A DNA stretch of 64,000 nucleotides from Acidovorax sp. SUPP3334 (GCF_030159055.1 NZ_BQXQ01000001.1:156143-220142), one strand, 5' to 3'. Counted from the stretch's first letter, positions 52,298 through 62,734 are shown. Notes: a model not told the origin generated them from the letters alone. A program made the numbers and translations.

Positions 52298-54067
52298 TCA
52301 AGGGTTTGCTCCGAGACGCTTAAGGGTTTGTCGCAGCGTGTCGTTGTCTTTGTTCAGCCGCAAACCTTCTTTCCAGACCACTGCTGCCCGATCACGCTCT
52401 CCCATCGCCCAGAGCGCCTCTCCCAGGTGGGCTGCAATTTCTGGATCGGGCTGGGCTTTGAATGCATCGCCCAGCAGGCGTACGGCTTCCTTTCGGTTGC
52501 CGAGCCGAAACTCCACCCATCCCAGGCTGTCCATGATGAAGGGATCTCCAGGAGCGTATTCCAAAGCTTTCGCAATCAATTGCTTAGCTTCGGGCAGGCG
52601 AATATCTCGCTCTGCCAATGAGTACCCCAAGGCGTTGTAAGCATGGTGATAGTCTGGCTGGCGGGCAATGATCTCGCGCAGCAGTTTTTCCATCTCGTCC
52701 AACAGGCCTGCTTTTTCGGCCAACATGGCTTGGCCGTAGGCCAACTCGTTGTCCTGGGGTGCCAGTGCTGCCGCCTTGCCTTGTGCTTCGTAAGCCTCCC
52801 GGTAGCGTTGTGCATCGCGCAGAAGTTGGACCTCGGCGAGCAACTTCATTCGCTCATCCTGGGCGGTCTTGGCTGGCAAGGCACGAATGAGTGCAATGGC
52901 CTCGGGTAGTTTGCCTTGTTTGGCCAGCAGGGATGCTCTGCGGCTCTGTACCGTCAGCAATTCGGCAGAGTTTCCAACCTTTCCCAGCCATTCTTCGGCC
53001 TCAGCCAGATTGCCGTGCTTTTCTGCAATTTGCGCGTGCAATAAAAACGCCTTGGTCGCCGCCGCCCGGCGTGGATCGCTTTCGGGCAAAGACTCAAGCA
53101 GTTTTTGGAATTGAAGCAGCGACGCCTTTGCTTCATCGAGACGATTTGCCTGCAGATGCAAAGTGGCCTGGATCAGCCAAGCTTCCACCATGTCCGGCGT
53201 ACTTTGCGTAAGCAAGTCGGCCTGCTTGGACGCTTCTGCATAGCGTTGAGAATCCAGCAGAACCCTGACGTACGCCATTCGAATCTCCGGCTTGGGCATG
53301 CCGGCCAAATAGCGTGCCACCAACGGTTCGGCTTCCGTCTCACCGGCTTCGAGCAGCTGCAAGGCCAGCAGGGCCACTGCTTCGGCAGGCGCTTCCAATG
53401 TTTGCGCCTGGCGCACGGCCTCCAAACCGCCTTTTTTGTCGCCAGCAGCCAGGCGCATTCGGCCCACGGTGATCCAAGCCAAGGGTGCAGATGCTGGATT
53501 GACGAGTTGGTCGGCCAGCGCCTGCTCGACCACTTTGCTTGCCATGGCCTTGTTACTCGCTCTCCCGTAAAGCTGGGGTATGGCCTGCAGCGTCATCGCC
53601 CTGTCGCGAGCGGGTGACTGCGCCAATTCTTGCTTGAGCAAATTCGAAGTCTCTTCGGTTCGATTAAGTGCAATGAGTATTTGCAGTACGTAGCGATTGG
53701 CCTCTCGTGATTGAGGCTTTGCCTCTTTCCAGGCCTTCGCGGCCGCGAGTGCATATTCAGCCGAGCGGGATTGCAACGCAATCTCAATGGCTCGACGGTA
53801 GAGCTGACCGTCGCCACTGCGCCGGGCTGCCTCGAGCATGAGCGAGTAGCCCGTCCCGGGGTCGCCCCCTGTGGTGCTGATTTCCCCCAACAGAATTTCG
53901 TAAAACAGTTCGGCATCCAATGCCGCAGTGGCATCGCTGGAGGATTCCTGAGACTCCCGGGAGTCCGCTTGCGGATTGGGCGGCGTGTTTTGCGCCTGTG
54001 CGGAGAGAGCTCCCATCACCATGATGCACGCCAGGGTAACGGTCCAGATTCGATGTAATTGCGCCAT
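52298..54067 (-). CDS. Exported TPR-repeat protein
   Basis: A protein of about 589 residues with a signal peptide ([20 protein letters not shown]) and many helical 34-residue tetratricopeptide repeats (for example [20 protein letters not shown] and AEEWLGKVG). Such proteins are periplasmic or membrane-associated scaffolds for protein-protein contacts; the exact role is unknown. An ATG at 54085 would add six residues (MDYYGS); the ATG at 54067 places the signal sequence properly. It is the first gene of the operon with lolB and ispE and is divergent from mutM, with the two start codons about 48 bases apart. Confidence 0.85.
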   Translation of the reverse strand: MAQLHRIWTVTLACIMVMGALSAQAQNTPPNPQADSRESQESSSDATAALDAELFYEILLGEISTTGGDPGTGYSLMLEAARRSGDGQLYRRAIEIALQSRSAEYALAAAKAWKEAKPQSREANRYVLQILIALNRTEETSNLLKQELAQSPARDRAMTLQAIPQLYGRASNKAMASKVVEQALADQLVNPASAPLAWITVGRMRLAAGDKKGGLEAVRQAQTLEAPAEAVALLALQLLEAGETEAEPLVARYLAGMPKPEIRMAYVRVLLDSQRYAEASKQADLLTQSTPDMVEAWLIQATLHLQANRLDEAKASLLQFQKLLESLPESDPRRAAATKAFLLHAQIAEKHGNLAEAEEWLGKVGNSAELLTVQSRRASLLAKQGKLPEAIALIRALPAKTAQDERMKLLAEVQLLRDAQRYREAYEAQGKAAALAPQDNELAYGQAMLAEKAGLLDEMEKLLREIIARQPDYHHAYNALGYSLAERDIRLPEAKQLIAKALEYAPGDPFIMDSLGWVEFRLGNRKEAVRLLGDAFKAQPDPEIAAHLGEALWAMGERDRAAVVWKEGLRLNKDNDTLRQTLKRLGANP

Positions 54068-54114
54068 CGACCCATAATAATCCATGGTCCGAGGTCTTTG
54101 TGGAGCGTGCAGGC

Positions 54115-54930
54115 ATGCCTGAGTTGCCGGAAGTGGAAGTCACGCGACTCAGCATCGCGAAAGGTCTGTCAGGGGCAGTGATCGAATCCGTTGCGCTGGG
54201 CAAGCCGTTGAGGTGGCCTCTCGGCTATCCACCGGAACGCTTGATTGGCCGCACCATCATCCAGGTGCGGCGCCGAGGTAAGTACCTCTTGTTGGATTTG
54301 GATAGCGGATTGCTTCTGGTGCACCTCGGCATGTCGGGGAGCTTGCGCTTGGGCCATGATCTTGGCGCTATTGGGCTGCACGATCACTTTGAAATGAGGA
54401 CGACCGGTGGCACTTTGCGCTTGCGTGATCCCCGGCGATTCGGGGCGGTGGTATGGGCAGAAGGCGAAGACGATCCCGTGGCCAGAAAGCTGCTCAGCAC
54501 CCTGGGTGTCGAGCCTCTTTCAGATCTATTCACGGTCGACGGCCTTTTCGCGGGCCTGCGTGCCAGCCGTTCACCAGTAAAACAGGTCCTTCTCGGTGGA
54601 AAAGTAGTAGTGGGCGTTGGAAACATCTACGCATCCGAAGTGCTTTTCCTGGCGGGAATTCGACCCACGGCGAAATCATCAACCATTGGTTTGGAGCGTG
54701 TGCGACGGTTGCATGCAGCGATTCGGCAAGTGCTGACAAGGGCTGTAGAACGTGGAGGCAGCACGCTGCGTGACTTTGCGAGCGCCGATGGCAGTGAGGG
54801 CCATTTCCAGTTGGAGGCCCATGTTTATGGACGGCAGGACGAAGCATGTAGCACTTGTGGCTCAATCATCCGCATGATTCGGCAGGGCCAACGAAGCACT
54901 TACTATTGCATGCGTTGTCAGAAGGGATGA
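54115..54930 (+). CDS. mutM: Formamidopyrimidine-DNA glycosylase
   Basis: Removes 8-oxoguanine and formamidopyrimidines from DNA (GO repair system). The 271-residue protein begins MPELPEVEV: after Met removal the N-terminal Pro is the catalytic nucleophile, which fixes the start at 54115 although the frame opens five codons earlier. The Lys in RRRGKYLLL is the conserved DNA-contact residue, and the C-terminal zinc finger reads [13 protein letters not shown] and YYCMRCQ. It is divergent from the TPR gene and upstream of the dynamin-like gene and mutY. Confidence 0.96.
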   Translation: MPELPEVEVTRLSIAKGLSGAVIESVALGKPLRWPLGYPPERLIGRTIIQVRRRGKYLLLDLDSGLLLVHLGMSGSLRLGHDLGAIGLHDHFEMRTTGGTLRLRDPRRFGAVVWAEGEDDPVARKLLSTLGVEPLSDLFTVDGLFAGLRASRSPVKQVLLGGKVVVGVGNIYASEVLFLAGIRPTAKSSTIGLERVRRLHAAIRQVLTRAVERGGSTLRDFASADGSEGHFQLEAHVYGRQDEACSTCGSIIRMIRQGQRSTYYCMRCQKG

Positions 54931-55035
54931 GTTAGGGGTGAAGCCCCCGCCCGTGACAGGCTTCGATGAGTTCGTAGGGTGCTATATTTTGTGCAGGCCC
55001 TCGCCCGTGGGGGTGCAGCGACATTCGGGAGCAAA

Positions 55036-56997
55036 GTGGGACCTTCTTTTAACGAGCAGTTCGACCAGCATGGTGCGTGGCGCCGCGCATTTGCGCTTCA
55101 ACTGAAGCAGTTGGCCGATTGGATGACGTCGCACTCTCTAATGGACGCTGCTGTCGGCGAAAAGCTGCAGCGGCTGGAGAGTCAGGTTCGCAGCGACAAA
55201 GTCATGGTGGCCTTCGTTGCGGAATTTTCCCGCGGTAAGTCCGAGCTGATCAATGCCATTTTCTTTGCGGACTATGGCCGCCGCATCATGCCTGCCAGTG
55301 CCGGCCGAACGACGATGTGTCCCACCGAGTTGGGTTATGACCCCGTCATGCCTGTCAGCTTGCGGTTATTGCCCATCGACACCCGGCTCCATGTACAAGG
55401 TCTGGCCGAGTGGCGTCTCAAACCTGAACGATGGGTTCAGATTCCACTAGATATCAGTGACGCTGCGCAATTGGCCCACTCACTTGAAAAGGTGGCGGAA
55501 GTCCGACGCGTCACATTAGAAGAAGCGAGAGCGCTCGGGTTTTGGCATGACGATCTGCCGCAAGAAAATCCTGTTCTGGATGCTTCCGGACTCGTAGAAG
55601 TCCCGATGTGGCGGCACGCCATCATCAATATTCCGCATCCTTTGTTGAAACAAGGGTTGGTGATTCTCGACACTCCTGGGTTGAACGCAGTAGGTGCAGA
55701 GCCTGAGCTCACCATCAATCTGATTCCACAGGCGCATGCAGTGGTCTTTATTCTGGGAGCTGATACCGGTGTGACCCGCTCTGACCTGTCGATCTGGCGT
55801 GAGCATTTGACTGCGCCGGCTGAAAGCGCTGATGCCCGGTTGGTCGTTCTCAATAAAATCGACACACTGTGGGACACGCTCAATTCGCCAGAGCAGGTTC
55901 AGGAACAACTTGAGCGCCAGCGTTTGACGTCTGCCGACATGCTGGGCATTTCGCAAGATAACGTCATGCTGGTTTCTGCGCAAAAAGGATTGATCGCAAA
56001 AATTCAATGCGACGACTTGCTGTTGGAGCGAAGTGGTTTGCCAATTCTTGAAGAAGCGCTGGCACAGGGCGTGATGGGAAAGCGCCAATCCATTCTCCGT
56101 TCGGCCGTCGGAGCGGGTATCGCGAGCCTGCGAATGGAGACCTCCCGGGTCATCAATATCCGCCGCCGCGATTTGGATGATCAGATGTTGGAGTTGCGAA
56201 GCTTGCGGGGCAAGAATGCATCGGTCATCGACTCCATGCGAACCCGGATCGAGCAGGAGCAAAAGGAGTTTGAAATGAGCACCGCCAAGATTCAGGCGGT
56301 GCGAGCGGTGCATTTGAAATTGCTGCGCGATATTTTCCATGAGTTGGGTGCGCGCTCACTCAAGACCGAACTGAGCTACTTGACCGATGCGTTGCAGCAA
56401 AAGGGCTTGAAATTGGGAGTTCGTAAAATTTACGCAGACACTTTTGAACGGCTGCGAGGCATCGTGGATAAGGCCCAGTTCTCGGGCACTGAAATTCACG
56501 CCATGCTGGGGGGCACGTTTCGTCAACTGAATACAGATTTTGGATTCTCATTGCAGGTGCCGCCGACCCCTCAACTGGAACCGTTCATGCAGGAGATTGC
56601 GCAAATAGAACAGCGCCATCTGCAGTATTTAAGTATGGGCAATGCGCTCAAGTTAGCGCAGCCGGAGTTCGCCCAAAGATTGGTGCGGGCACTGGGTATG
56701 CGGCTTCGGACGGTGTTCGAATCGATTGCTAATGATCTGGAGTTGTGGAGCAAGTCCGCAACCGCCCAGTTGGACGCCCAGCTAAGGGAGCGCAAGCGAA
56801 GTTTTGCTCGGCGCATAGAAGCCGTAGACCGGATTCAACAAGCGGCGAGTGGATTAGTCGAGCGCATTGCAGAGATTGAAATGGCTGAGCAAGACTTGAT
56901 TCACATGGAAACTCGCCTCAACGCAATGACCGAGCAGCTCGCTGGAGTTCGCCGGTCTGAAGAAGTACAGGCTAGCCAGCAAGCCGCCTTGGCATGA
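55036..56997 (+). CDS. Dynamin-family GTPase between mutM and mutY
   Basis: A protein of about 653 residues from the GTG at 55036 (GGGAG just upstream); a GTG at 54979 would add 19 residues. GTPase motifs: G1 VAEFSRGKSELINA (the first Gly of the P-loop is Ala), the switch region RTTMCP, G3 ILDTPGLNAVG and G4 VLNKIDTLWD. From about residue 360 the chain is long alpha-helical coiled coil (RRRDLDDQMLELRSLRGK), the stalk of dynamin-like proteins, which remodel membranes. A short hydrophobic paddle is not obvious. The stop overlaps the mutY start (ATGA), so the GTPase is translated with a DNA-repair enzyme; this order recurs in Burkholderiales as far as I know. Confidence 0.85.
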   Translation: MGPSFNEQFDQHGAWRRAFALQLKQLADWMTSHSLMDAAVGEKLQRLESQVRSDKVMVAFVAEFSRGKSELINAIFFADYGRRIMPASAGRTTMCPTELGYDPVMPVSLRLLPIDTRLHVQGLAEWRLKPERWVQIPLDISDAAQLAHSLEKVAEVRRVTLEEARALGFWHDDLPQENPVLDASGLVEVPMWRHAIINIPHPLLKQGLVILDTPGLNAVGAEPELTINLIPQAHAVVFILGADTGVTRSDLSIWREHLTAPAESADARLVVLNKIDTLWDTLNSPEQVQEQLERQRLTSADMLGISQDNVMLVSAQKGLIAKIQCDDLLLERSGLPILEEALAQGVMGKRQSILRSAVGAGIASLRMETSRVINIRRRDLDDQMLELRSLRGKNASVIDSMRTRIEQEQKEFEMSTAKIQAVRAVHLKLLRDIFHELGARSLKTELSYLTDALQQKGLKLGVRKIYADTFERLRGIVDKAQFSGTEIHAMLGGTFRQLNTDFGFSLQVPPTPQLEPFMQEIAQIEQRHLQYLSMGNALKLAQPEFAQRLVRALGMRLRTVFESIANDLELWSKSATAQLDAQLRERKRSFARRIEAVDRIQQAASGLVERIAEIEMAEQDLIHMETRLNAMTEQLAGVRRSEEVQASQQAALA

Positions 56998-58034
56998 GTG
57001 AAACGTTGGATATTGCCACCGACGTAGTTCGGTGGCAGGCAGTGCATGGTCGGAATCACTTGCCTTGGCAGCAAACTCGCGATCCCTATCGGGTTTGGTT
57101 GTCAGAGATCATGCTGCAGCAAACCCAGGTGGTCACGGTTCTAGGCTATTACGAGCGATTTCTCGAAAAGTTTCCAAACGTGCAGTCGCTTGCGTCGGCT
57201 TCAGAGGGCGAGGTTCTGGCTCTTTGGAGCGGGCTCGGATACTACAGCCGTGCGCGAAACCTCCACCGCTGTGCGCAGCAGATTGTCGAGATACATGGAG
57301 GCTACTTTCCTCCGACAGCTGAAGCTCTCTCGCAACTGCCGGGAATCGGCAGGTCAACGGCAGGCGCGATCACTTCTTTTTGCTTCTCCGAGCGTGTGCC
57401 TATATTGGATGCGAATGTTCGCCGGGTGCTGACACGTGTCCTTGGATTTTCCGAAGACTTGGCGATTTCTAAAAACGAACGTCTTTTGTGGGATCGTGCT
57501 CAAGGCTTGCTGCCGAAAAGCGATCTTCACAATGCAATGCCTCGCTACACACAGGGATTGATGGATCTTGGTGCGAGTTTGTGCACGCCCAAAAAGCCAG
57601 CTTGCATGGTCTGCCCGCTGAGTCTGCAATGCAAGGCACGTCGCGATGGTGATCCTGAACGCTATCCCGTGCGCACCCGTAAACTTTTGCGCCGCGCAGA
57701 ATCGTGGTGGTTGATGCTGCTTCGGAATGAGGATGGACGCGTTTTTTTGGAGCAGCGGCCCTCAACCGGAATCTGGGCCGGCTTGCACTGTTTGCCTGTT
57801 TTCACCGAGCGTGCGGAATTACAGGAGCGAGTGAAATCGTGGCCCGTCACATTTCAGGATGCTGACGCCTTTCTCCATGTTCTGACTCATCGCGATCTGC
57901 ATCTGCACCCGGTTCAGATCTGTTGGAGAAAGGAATGGGACGCGCCGATAGAAGGGGCGTGGTTCAAACCCGCCGAATTGGAGCATCTAGGTTTGCCAAC
58001 CCCCATTCGAAAATTGTTGAAGGGTTTGTCGTGA
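56994..58034 (+). CDS. mutY: A/G-specific adenine glycosylase
   Basis: Removes A mispaired with 8-oxoG, the partner of MutM. The 346-residue chain shows LPWQQTRDPYRVWLSEIMLQQ with the catalytic Glu, the helix-hairpin-helix LPGIGRSTAGAI, the catalytic Asp in ILDANVRRVL, and the Cys pattern of the [4Fe-4S] cluster (CTPKKPACMVCPLSLQC). The C-terminal half is the MutT-like 8-oxoG recognition domain (FLEQRPSTGIWAGLHCLP). The start overlaps the dynamin-like gene by 4 bases. It converges with rapZ 33 bases away; ACGGGT/ACCCGT between them could act as a bidirectional terminator but lacks a U tract. Confidence 0.95.
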   Translation: MSETLDIATDVVRWQAVHGRNHLPWQQTRDPYRVWLSEIMLQQTQVVTVLGYYERFLEKFPNVQSLASASEGEVLALWSGLGYYSRARNLHRCAQQIVEIHGGYFPPTAEALSQLPGIGRSTAGAITSFCFSERVPILDANVRRVLTRVLGFSEDLAISKNERLLWDRAQGLLPKSDLHNAMPRYTQGLMDLGASLCTPKKPACMVCPLSLQCKARRDGDPERYPVRTRKLLRRAESWWLMLLRNEDGRVFLEQRPSTGIWAGLHCLPVFTERAELQERVKSWPVTFQDADAFLHVLTHRDLHLHPVQICWRKEWDAPIEGAWFKPAELEHLGLPTPIRKLLKGLS

Positions 58035-58067
58035 ACAGTCAGGACCTCGTCTCGGAACGGGTATGGT

Positions 58068-58931
58068 TCACAACCCGTCCAGCTCTCGATGGCGCCGCAG
58101 TGTTGTCCAGCGCTGGCTGAAATGCGATGCCAGTTTTTCGACCAGATAAACTGAGCGGTGCTGCCCACCCGTACAGCCAATGGCAACGGTGACATAACTT
58201 CGGTGATTGAGCGCTAGAGGTTCCAGCCAATGCGATAGAAACTGGGCGATGTGTTGTCGCATGAGTTCTACATCCGCTTGCCGCTGGAAATAATCGATAA
58301 CGGGCTGATCCTTGCCTGTCAGCGCTTTCAAAGCAGGTTCGTAATGAGGATTTGGCAGCATGCGCACGTCAAAGACGTAGTCCGCGTCCACAGGTACCCC
58401 GCGCTTGAATGCAAAGGATTGAAAGACGAGCGTCAGTTGGCCTGGCAAAGCTGGCATGAGGCTTTTAACGTACCCCTGCAATTGGGCGGCTCGGATGGCG
58501 CTGGTGTCAATGACATGGGATTGCTCACGCAACTCGGCTAGCAACTCTCTTTCAAGTTCGATGGTTTGCAGCAAGGCACGCTGGCCTTCTGTCCATTCGT
58601 CCCTGGAGAGTGGGTGCCGCCGCCGGGTTTCCGAAAATCTTCTTATCAAAGTATCGGTGGTGGCGTCCAAGAATAACGAATGGACCACCACCCCTTCGCT
58701 CCGCAACCGTTGCAACTGCTGAGGCACCAGTGGCAAGGCTGTCGCGCTGCGAACGTCCATGGCAATGGCAATTCGGTTTCCGTGATGCTGGTGCTCAAGG
58801 GCTACAAATGCTGCGAGCAATTCAGGGGGAAGGTTGTCGACACAGTAGTAGCCTGCATCTTCCAATGCATGCAAAGCCACGGATTTTCCGGATCCCGCCA
58901 TGCCTGTGATCAATACGACTTCGAGTGCCAT
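58068..58931 (-). CDS. rapZ: RNase adapter protein RapZ
   Basis: Binds UDP/glucosamine-6-phosphate-related signals and small RNAs to direct RNase E cleavage; in beta-proteobacteria its exact target is less clear. The 287-residue protein has Walker [18 protein letters not shown] and [12 protein letters not shown] at the N-terminus, and at the C-terminus [19 protein letters not shown] followed by the Arg-rich end that binds RNA. The ATG at 58931 lies 3 bases behind the recN stop, so recN and rapZ are probably co-transcribed. Confidence 0.93.
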   Translation of the reverse strand: MALEVVLITGMAGSGKSVALHALEDAGYYCVDNLPPELLAAFVALEHQHHGNRIAIAMDVRSATALPLVPQQLQRLRSEGVVVHSLFLDATTDTLIRRFSETRRRHPLSRDEWTEGQRALLQTIELERELLAELREQSHVIDTSAIRAAQLQGYVKSLMPALPGQLTLVFQSFAFKRGVPVDADYVFDVRMLPNPHYEPALKALTGKDQPVIDYFQRQADVELMRQHIAQFLSHWLEPLALNHRSYVTVAIGCTGGQHRSVYLVEKLASHFSQRWTTLRRHRELDGL

Positions 58932-58934
58932 GAC

Positions 58935-60602
58935 TTATGCCTTGCCAAGCAGGGATTTGCTGCCGTTGAGCATTTCCCGAGCGTGTGCCATGGTCGCACG
59001 CGATTGACGTTCGCCGCCGAGCATCCGTGCCATCTCTGCCACCCGTTTGTCTCCCTTGGCCGCGACCACATGGCTGGTGGTGTTGTCGCCTTGAGTCGTC
59101 TTCGCCACGATCAGGTGATGGTCTGCGCAGGCAGCGACCTGCGGAAGGTGAGTGACCGCCAGCACTTGCCGGTCGCGACCTAATTGTTGCATCAGTCTCC
59201 CGACGGTTTCGGCCACAGAGCCTCCCACTCCTGAATCAACCTCATCAAAAATCAGAGTAGGAGCTTGTCCTAGCTGACTGGTGGTAACCGAGATCGCCAA
59301 CGAGATGCGTGACAACTCTCCGCCTGAAGCGACCTTTCCCACTGGTCGAGGCGTCGCACCGGGGTGCCCCGCAACCAGAAAAGAGACACTGTCGACTCCA
59401 TGCATGCCAGGTTCTTGTGTCGTTTCTAAAAGTACTTCAAATCGTCCGCCGACCATGCCAAGTCCTTGCATGGCTTGAGTGATCGATTGGGCAAGCAGCG
59501 GCGCTGACTTGGCGCGCTTGCGTGATACAACCAGCGCTGCTTTTGAATAGGCCGCGGCGCTTGCACGTTCTGCTTCGCCCAGGGATTCCAAATCTGCAGC
59601 TGTATCCAGCTTTGCCAGTTCTGTCCTCCACCCTTGCAGCAACATCGCCAAATCTTCGGGTGCGCGCTTGTATTTGCGCGACAACGAAACCCACAGCGCC
59701 ATGCGAGAGTCCAATTCCAGCAGCCGATCGGGATCCAATTCAATGTGCCGAAGATAGCTTTGCAAAGAGTGCGCTGCGTCAGCAGCTTGATCCAGACACG
59801 ATTGAAGTACTTCCGCCACAGATTGAAACTCGGGGTCCAGGTGTTGCTGCGCTTGCAATAGATGGCATGCAAGACTCAGCTGACCCAGTGCGCCAGAATC
59901 TTCGCTTTCAAGCGTTGTCAGGGCTTTCTGGGCACTGTCTAGCAGTGCTTGTGCGTGGGAGATGCGACTGTGCTGCGTGTTCAGCTCATCCCATTCATTG
60001 GGCCCGGGTCCAAGCTTCTGGACCTCGTTAATTTGCCACTGCAGTCGCTCGCGCTCCTGCTGAAGCGTGTGTTGGGTAGCCTCTGCTTGGGCCAATGCCT
60101 TGCGGTCATCCCGCCAGCGGCTCCAAAGAGGCTCCAACGTTGCGGTGTCGACGCCTCCATAAGCATCCAAAAGGCTTCGGACCGCTTCTTGACGCATCAG
60201 ACTTTGCCAGGCGTGTTGACCGTGGATGTCCAACAAGTGCCCTCCGACAGTTCGCATCTGTGTTGCCGTCGCTGGAATGCCATTCATCCATGCCCGGCTT
60301 TTTCCTTGCCGATCAATGGTGCGGCGAAGGAGCAGCCCGTCTTCTTGCGGAATGCCGGCATCTTCCAACCAACTCGTCAAACTGAACGGGCAATCAAATT
60401 CTGCACAAATATCCGTGTGCTCTGCCCCTTCACGGATGACTCCTGAATCTGCTCTCGCGCCGAGAAGCATCTGCAATGCGTCGATCAGAATTGATTTCCC
60501 TGCGCCAGTCTCTCCCGTTAGAACGGTAAATCCTTTTTGCAGATCCAACTCCAACCTGTCCACGATCACGAAATCGCGCAATGCGATCCGTTTCAGCGCC
60601 AT
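58935..60602 (-). CDS. recN: DNA repair protein RecN
   Basis: An SMC-like protein acting in double-strand break repair. The 555-residue chain has the N-terminal ATPase half with Walker A LTGETGAGKSILIDALQMLLG (about residues 28-48), long coiled coils in the middle (for example LAQAEATQHTLQQERERLQW), and the C-terminal half with the signature KVASGGELSRISLAI and Walker B LIFDEVDSGVGG. The start codon directly follows the nadK stop (TAG ATG), a tight coupling. Confidence 0.95.
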   Translation of the reverse strand: MALKRIALRDFVIVDRLELDLQKGFTVLTGETGAGKSILIDALQMLLGARADSGVIREGAEHTDICAEFDCPFSLTSWLEDAGIPQEDGLLLRRTIDRQGKSRAWMNGIPATATQMRTVGGHLLDIHGQHAWQSLMRQEAVRSLLDAYGGVDTATLEPLWSRWRDDRKALAQAEATQHTLQQERERLQWQINEVQKLGPGPNEWDELNTQHSRISHAQALLDSAQKALTTLESEDSGALGQLSLACHLLQAQQHLDPEFQSVAEVLQSCLDQAADAAHSLQSYLRHIELDPDRLLELDSRMALWVSLSRKYKRAPEDLAMLLQGWRTELAKLDTAADLESLGEAERASAAAYSKAALVVSRKRAKSAPLLAQSITQAMQGLGMVGGRFEVLLETTQEPGMHGVDSVSFLVAGHPGATPRPVGKVASGGELSRISLAISVTTSQLGQAPTLIFDEVDSGVGGSVAETVGRLMQQLGRDRQVLAVTHLPQVAACADHHLIVAKTTQGDNTTSHVVAAKGDKRVAEMARMLGGERQSRATMAHAREMLNGSKSLLGKA

Positions 60603-61496
60603 CTATGAGCCTCCTTCGTTCCAGCGTAGTTTTTTGCGCAAGGTCGCAAAGTAATTCCAGCCACGAGGGTGCAAGAAGCGCACACAGTGTTGCGATCGTC
60701 GCACGACGATCCGATCTCCATGCTGCAGCGCCGCAAGCGACTGCATATCAAAATTTGCGCTCACGTCACGGCCTCCAACGACCGTGACTACAACCTCGGT
60801 GTCTGGTAGCACGATGGGGCGGTTGGAGAGTGTGTGAGGTGCGATTGGAACCATGACCCATCCTGGGATCGCCGGGTGCAACATGGGGCCTCCGGCTGAC
60901 AGCGCATAGGCAGTAGATCCGGTGGGAGACGCAATGATGAGCCCGTCCGCCCGCTGGTTGGACACGAAATGCCCGCCCACTTCCACTCGTAGTTCAACCA
61001 TTCCAGAAGTAGAGCCGCGATTCACCACCACATCGTTGAGCGCCAGTGCCTCAAAGACGCATATGTCTTGCCGCATCACACAGGCATGCATCAGGGGTCT
61101 GAGATCCTCTTCATATTCCCCATGGAGCATAGGTTTCAATGCAGAGGCGTGCTCATCCAAAGGAATATCGGTGATGAAGCCGAGCCGGCCTTGATTGATG
61201 CCGATCAGCGGCGTTCGGTGGGGGGCTAGCTGCCGGCCCACCCCGAGCATGGTGCCGTCTCCTCCGATCACCATACCCAGGTCGCACTCCTCCCCGATTT
61301 GCTCTACTTCCATCATCGGGTAGTCAGAGATACCAGTGTTCTTGGCGGTATCCTGTTCCAGGACGAGTTCACAGCCTTCATCCGCAAGGAACTGTGCAAC
61401 CTCGCGCACGGCATTGCGTGAGCCTTCCGAGACGACGCTCGAGATGTGTGGCTGATATTTGCCAAAAAGAGCAACCCGTTTGAACCTGAGCTTCAT
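60603..61496 (-). CDS. nadK: NAD kinase
   Basis: Makes NADP from NAD and ATP. The 297-residue chain has the catalytic [16 protein letters not shown] motif and [13 protein letters not shown], followed by the [20 protein letters not shown] substrate-binding segment, all conserved in NadK. It is the first gene of the nadK-recN-rapZ operon and is divergent from hrcA; only 28 bases separate the two start codons. Confidence 0.96.
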   Translation of the reverse strand: MKLRFKRVALFGKYQPHISSVVSEGSRNAVREVAQFLADEGCELVLEQDTAKNTGISDYPMMEVEQIGEECDLGMVIGGDGTMLGVGRQLAPHRTPLIGINQGRLGFITDIPLDEHASALKPMLHGEYEEDLRPLMHACVMRQDICVFEALALNDVVVNRGSTSGMVELRVEVGGHFVSNQRADGLIIASPTGSTAYALSAGGPMLHPAIPGWVMVPIAPHTLSNRPIVLPDTEVVVTVVGGRDVSANFDMQSLAALQHGDRIVVRRSQHCVRFLHPRGWNYFATLRKKLRWNEGGS

Positions 61497-61512
61497 TAGG
61501 AAATTAGATCAT

Positions 61513-61518
61513 TAAAAT
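61513..61518 (+). promoter_or_regulatory. -10 hexamer of hrcA, possible leaderless start
   Basis: TAAAAT ends 6 bases before the A of the hrcA ATG, the distance at which transcription usually begins. No convincing -35 hexamer is seen 16-18 bases upstream. Confidence 0.35.
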
Positions 61519-61524
61519 GATTCA

Positions 61525-62529
61525 ATGCTGGATGACCGTGCCAAGTTGTTGCTCAAGGCGCTCGTAGAGCGCTATATCGCCGATGGGCAACCTGTCGGCT
61601 CGCGTACGCTTTCACGCGCGTCAGGTCTCGATCTTTCCCCTGCCACCATACGCAACGTGATGGCGGACTTGGAAGAGATTGGGCTGATCGCCAGTCCTCA
61701 CACTTCTGCTGGACGAATCCCTACTGCAAAGGGTTATCGCCTGTTTGTAGACACCATGTTGACGGTGCAGCGAGAGCAGCTTTATTCCCCGCAGCTTGCC
61801 GCTGAGCAACCACAGAAAGTGATTGCAAACGCTGCGCACCTGCTGTCAAGCCTCTCACAGTTTGTAGGCGTAGTCATGACGCCTCGGCGTGCTTCGGTAT
61901 TCAGGCATATCGAATTTTTAAGATTGTCTGAAAAAAGGCTGTTGGTCATCATCGTTTCGCCGGAAGGAGATGTGCAGAATCGGGTGATCTTTACGGATGT
62001 GGACCATTCACAGTCCCACTTGGCGGAGGCTGCAAACTTCCTGAACATTCACTACTCCGGAATGGACATGGAGCAAGTGCGTGAACGCTTGAAAACCGAG
62101 GTAGATCAGCTTCGGGAGGAAATCGGGTCACTGATGCAGGCTGCGGTCAACGTTGGATCAGAAGCTATGGCGCAGTCGCAGGATGATGTGGTGATCTCTG
62201 GTGAGCGCAATCTGCTTGCTGTAAGCGATTTTTCCAATGACATGGGGAATCTCCGGCGGGCCTTTGACCTTTTTGAGCAGAAAACGCAAATACTGCGGCT
62301 GCTCGATGTGTCCAATCGGGCCGATGGAGTTCGAATTTTCATAGGAGGAGAGAGCCACATAGTGCCATTCGAAGAGCTTTCGGTGGTCACTGCTCCGTAT
62401 GAAGTCGATGGTCAGGTCGTCGGGACACTTGGCGTCATTGGGCCCACAAGAATGCCTTATGACAGGATGATCCAGATCGTGGACATCACATCGAAACTGG
62501 TGACCAATGCCCTAAGCCACCGCAAGTAA
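61525..62529 (+). CDS. hrcA: Heat-inducible transcription repressor HrcA
   Basis: Represses chaperone operons by binding CIRCE sites, with GroEL as its cofactor. The 334-residue protein has the N-terminal winged helix ([38 protein letters not shown] and [16 protein letters not shown]) and the C-terminal GAF-like domain ending [18 protein letters not shown]. No Shine-Dalgarno sequence lies before the ATG at 61525; TAAAAT at 61513-61518 is placed so that transcription could start on the ATG itself (leaderless). I see no CIRCE sequence in the 28-base gap. A tRNA gene follows 20 bases after the stop. Confidence 0.94.
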   Translation: MLDDRAKLLLKALVERYIADGQPVGSRTLSRASGLDLSPATIRNVMADLEEIGLIASPHTSAGRIPTAKGYRLFVDTMLTVQREQLYSPQLAAEQPQKVIANAAHLLSSLSQFVGVVMTPRRASVFRHIEFLRLSEKRLLVIIVSPEGDVQNRVIFTDVDHSQSHLAEAANFLNIHYSGMDMEQVRERLKTEVDQLREEIGSLMQAAVNVGSEAMAQSQDDVVISGERNLLAVSDFSNDMGNLRRAFDLFEQKTQILRLLDVSNRADGVRIFIGGESHIVPFEELSVVTAPYEVDGQVVGTLGVIGPTRMPYDRMIQIVDITSKLVTNALSHRK

Positions 62530-62549
62530 GCACATACAATTGTTGGCTC

Positions 62550-62626
62550 GGGGCGTTAGCTCAGTTGGTTAGAGCAGAGGACTCATAATCCTTTGGTCGA
62601 GTGTTCAAGTCACTCACGCCCTACCA
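62550..62626 (+). tRNA. tRNA with CAT anticodon (Met or Ile2)
   Basis: GGGGCGTTAGCTCAG at the 5' end, anticodon arm AGGACTCATAATCCT with anticodon CAT (62584-62586), T-arm GAGTGTTCAAGTCACTC and ACGCCCTACCA with encoded CCA. All stems pair; the first acceptor pair is G1-U72. It is not initiator-like in the anticodon stem. The variable and T-arm region (TTTGGTCG, TTCAAGTC) resembles the lysidine-modified tRNA-Ile2, so Met against Ile2 is left open. An integrase gene begins 109 bases downstream. Confidence 0.9.
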
Positions 62627-62707
62627 TTTAATTTCTAATGGAATCAACAGCTTACGGCTTGCGCTGTTGTAGGCAAGGCTATTCACCATAGCCCCTGAGG
62701 TAACAGT

Positions 62708-62726
62708 TTCGGTACAGTGAACCGAA
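62708..62726. promoter_or_regulatory. Inverted repeat before the integrase start
   Basis: TTCGGT (62708-62713) and ACCGAA (62721-62726) form a 6-bp stem with a 7-base loop; the AAGG ribosome binding site of the integrase gene overlaps its right arm. It could be an operator or a hairpin that hides the binding site. Confidence 0.4.
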
Positions 62727-62734
62727 GGCACCTC

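Noticed and set aside
54979..55035. Upstream GTG as start of the dynamin-like gene
   Set aside because: The stretch has no good ribosome binding site and overlaps AT-rich promoter-like sequence; the GTG at 55036 has GGGAG before it. It remains possible.
61496..61525. CIRCE element for HrcA
   Set aside because: No TTAGCACTC/GAGTGCTAA inverted repeat is present in the nadK-hrcA gap or next to any other gene here.
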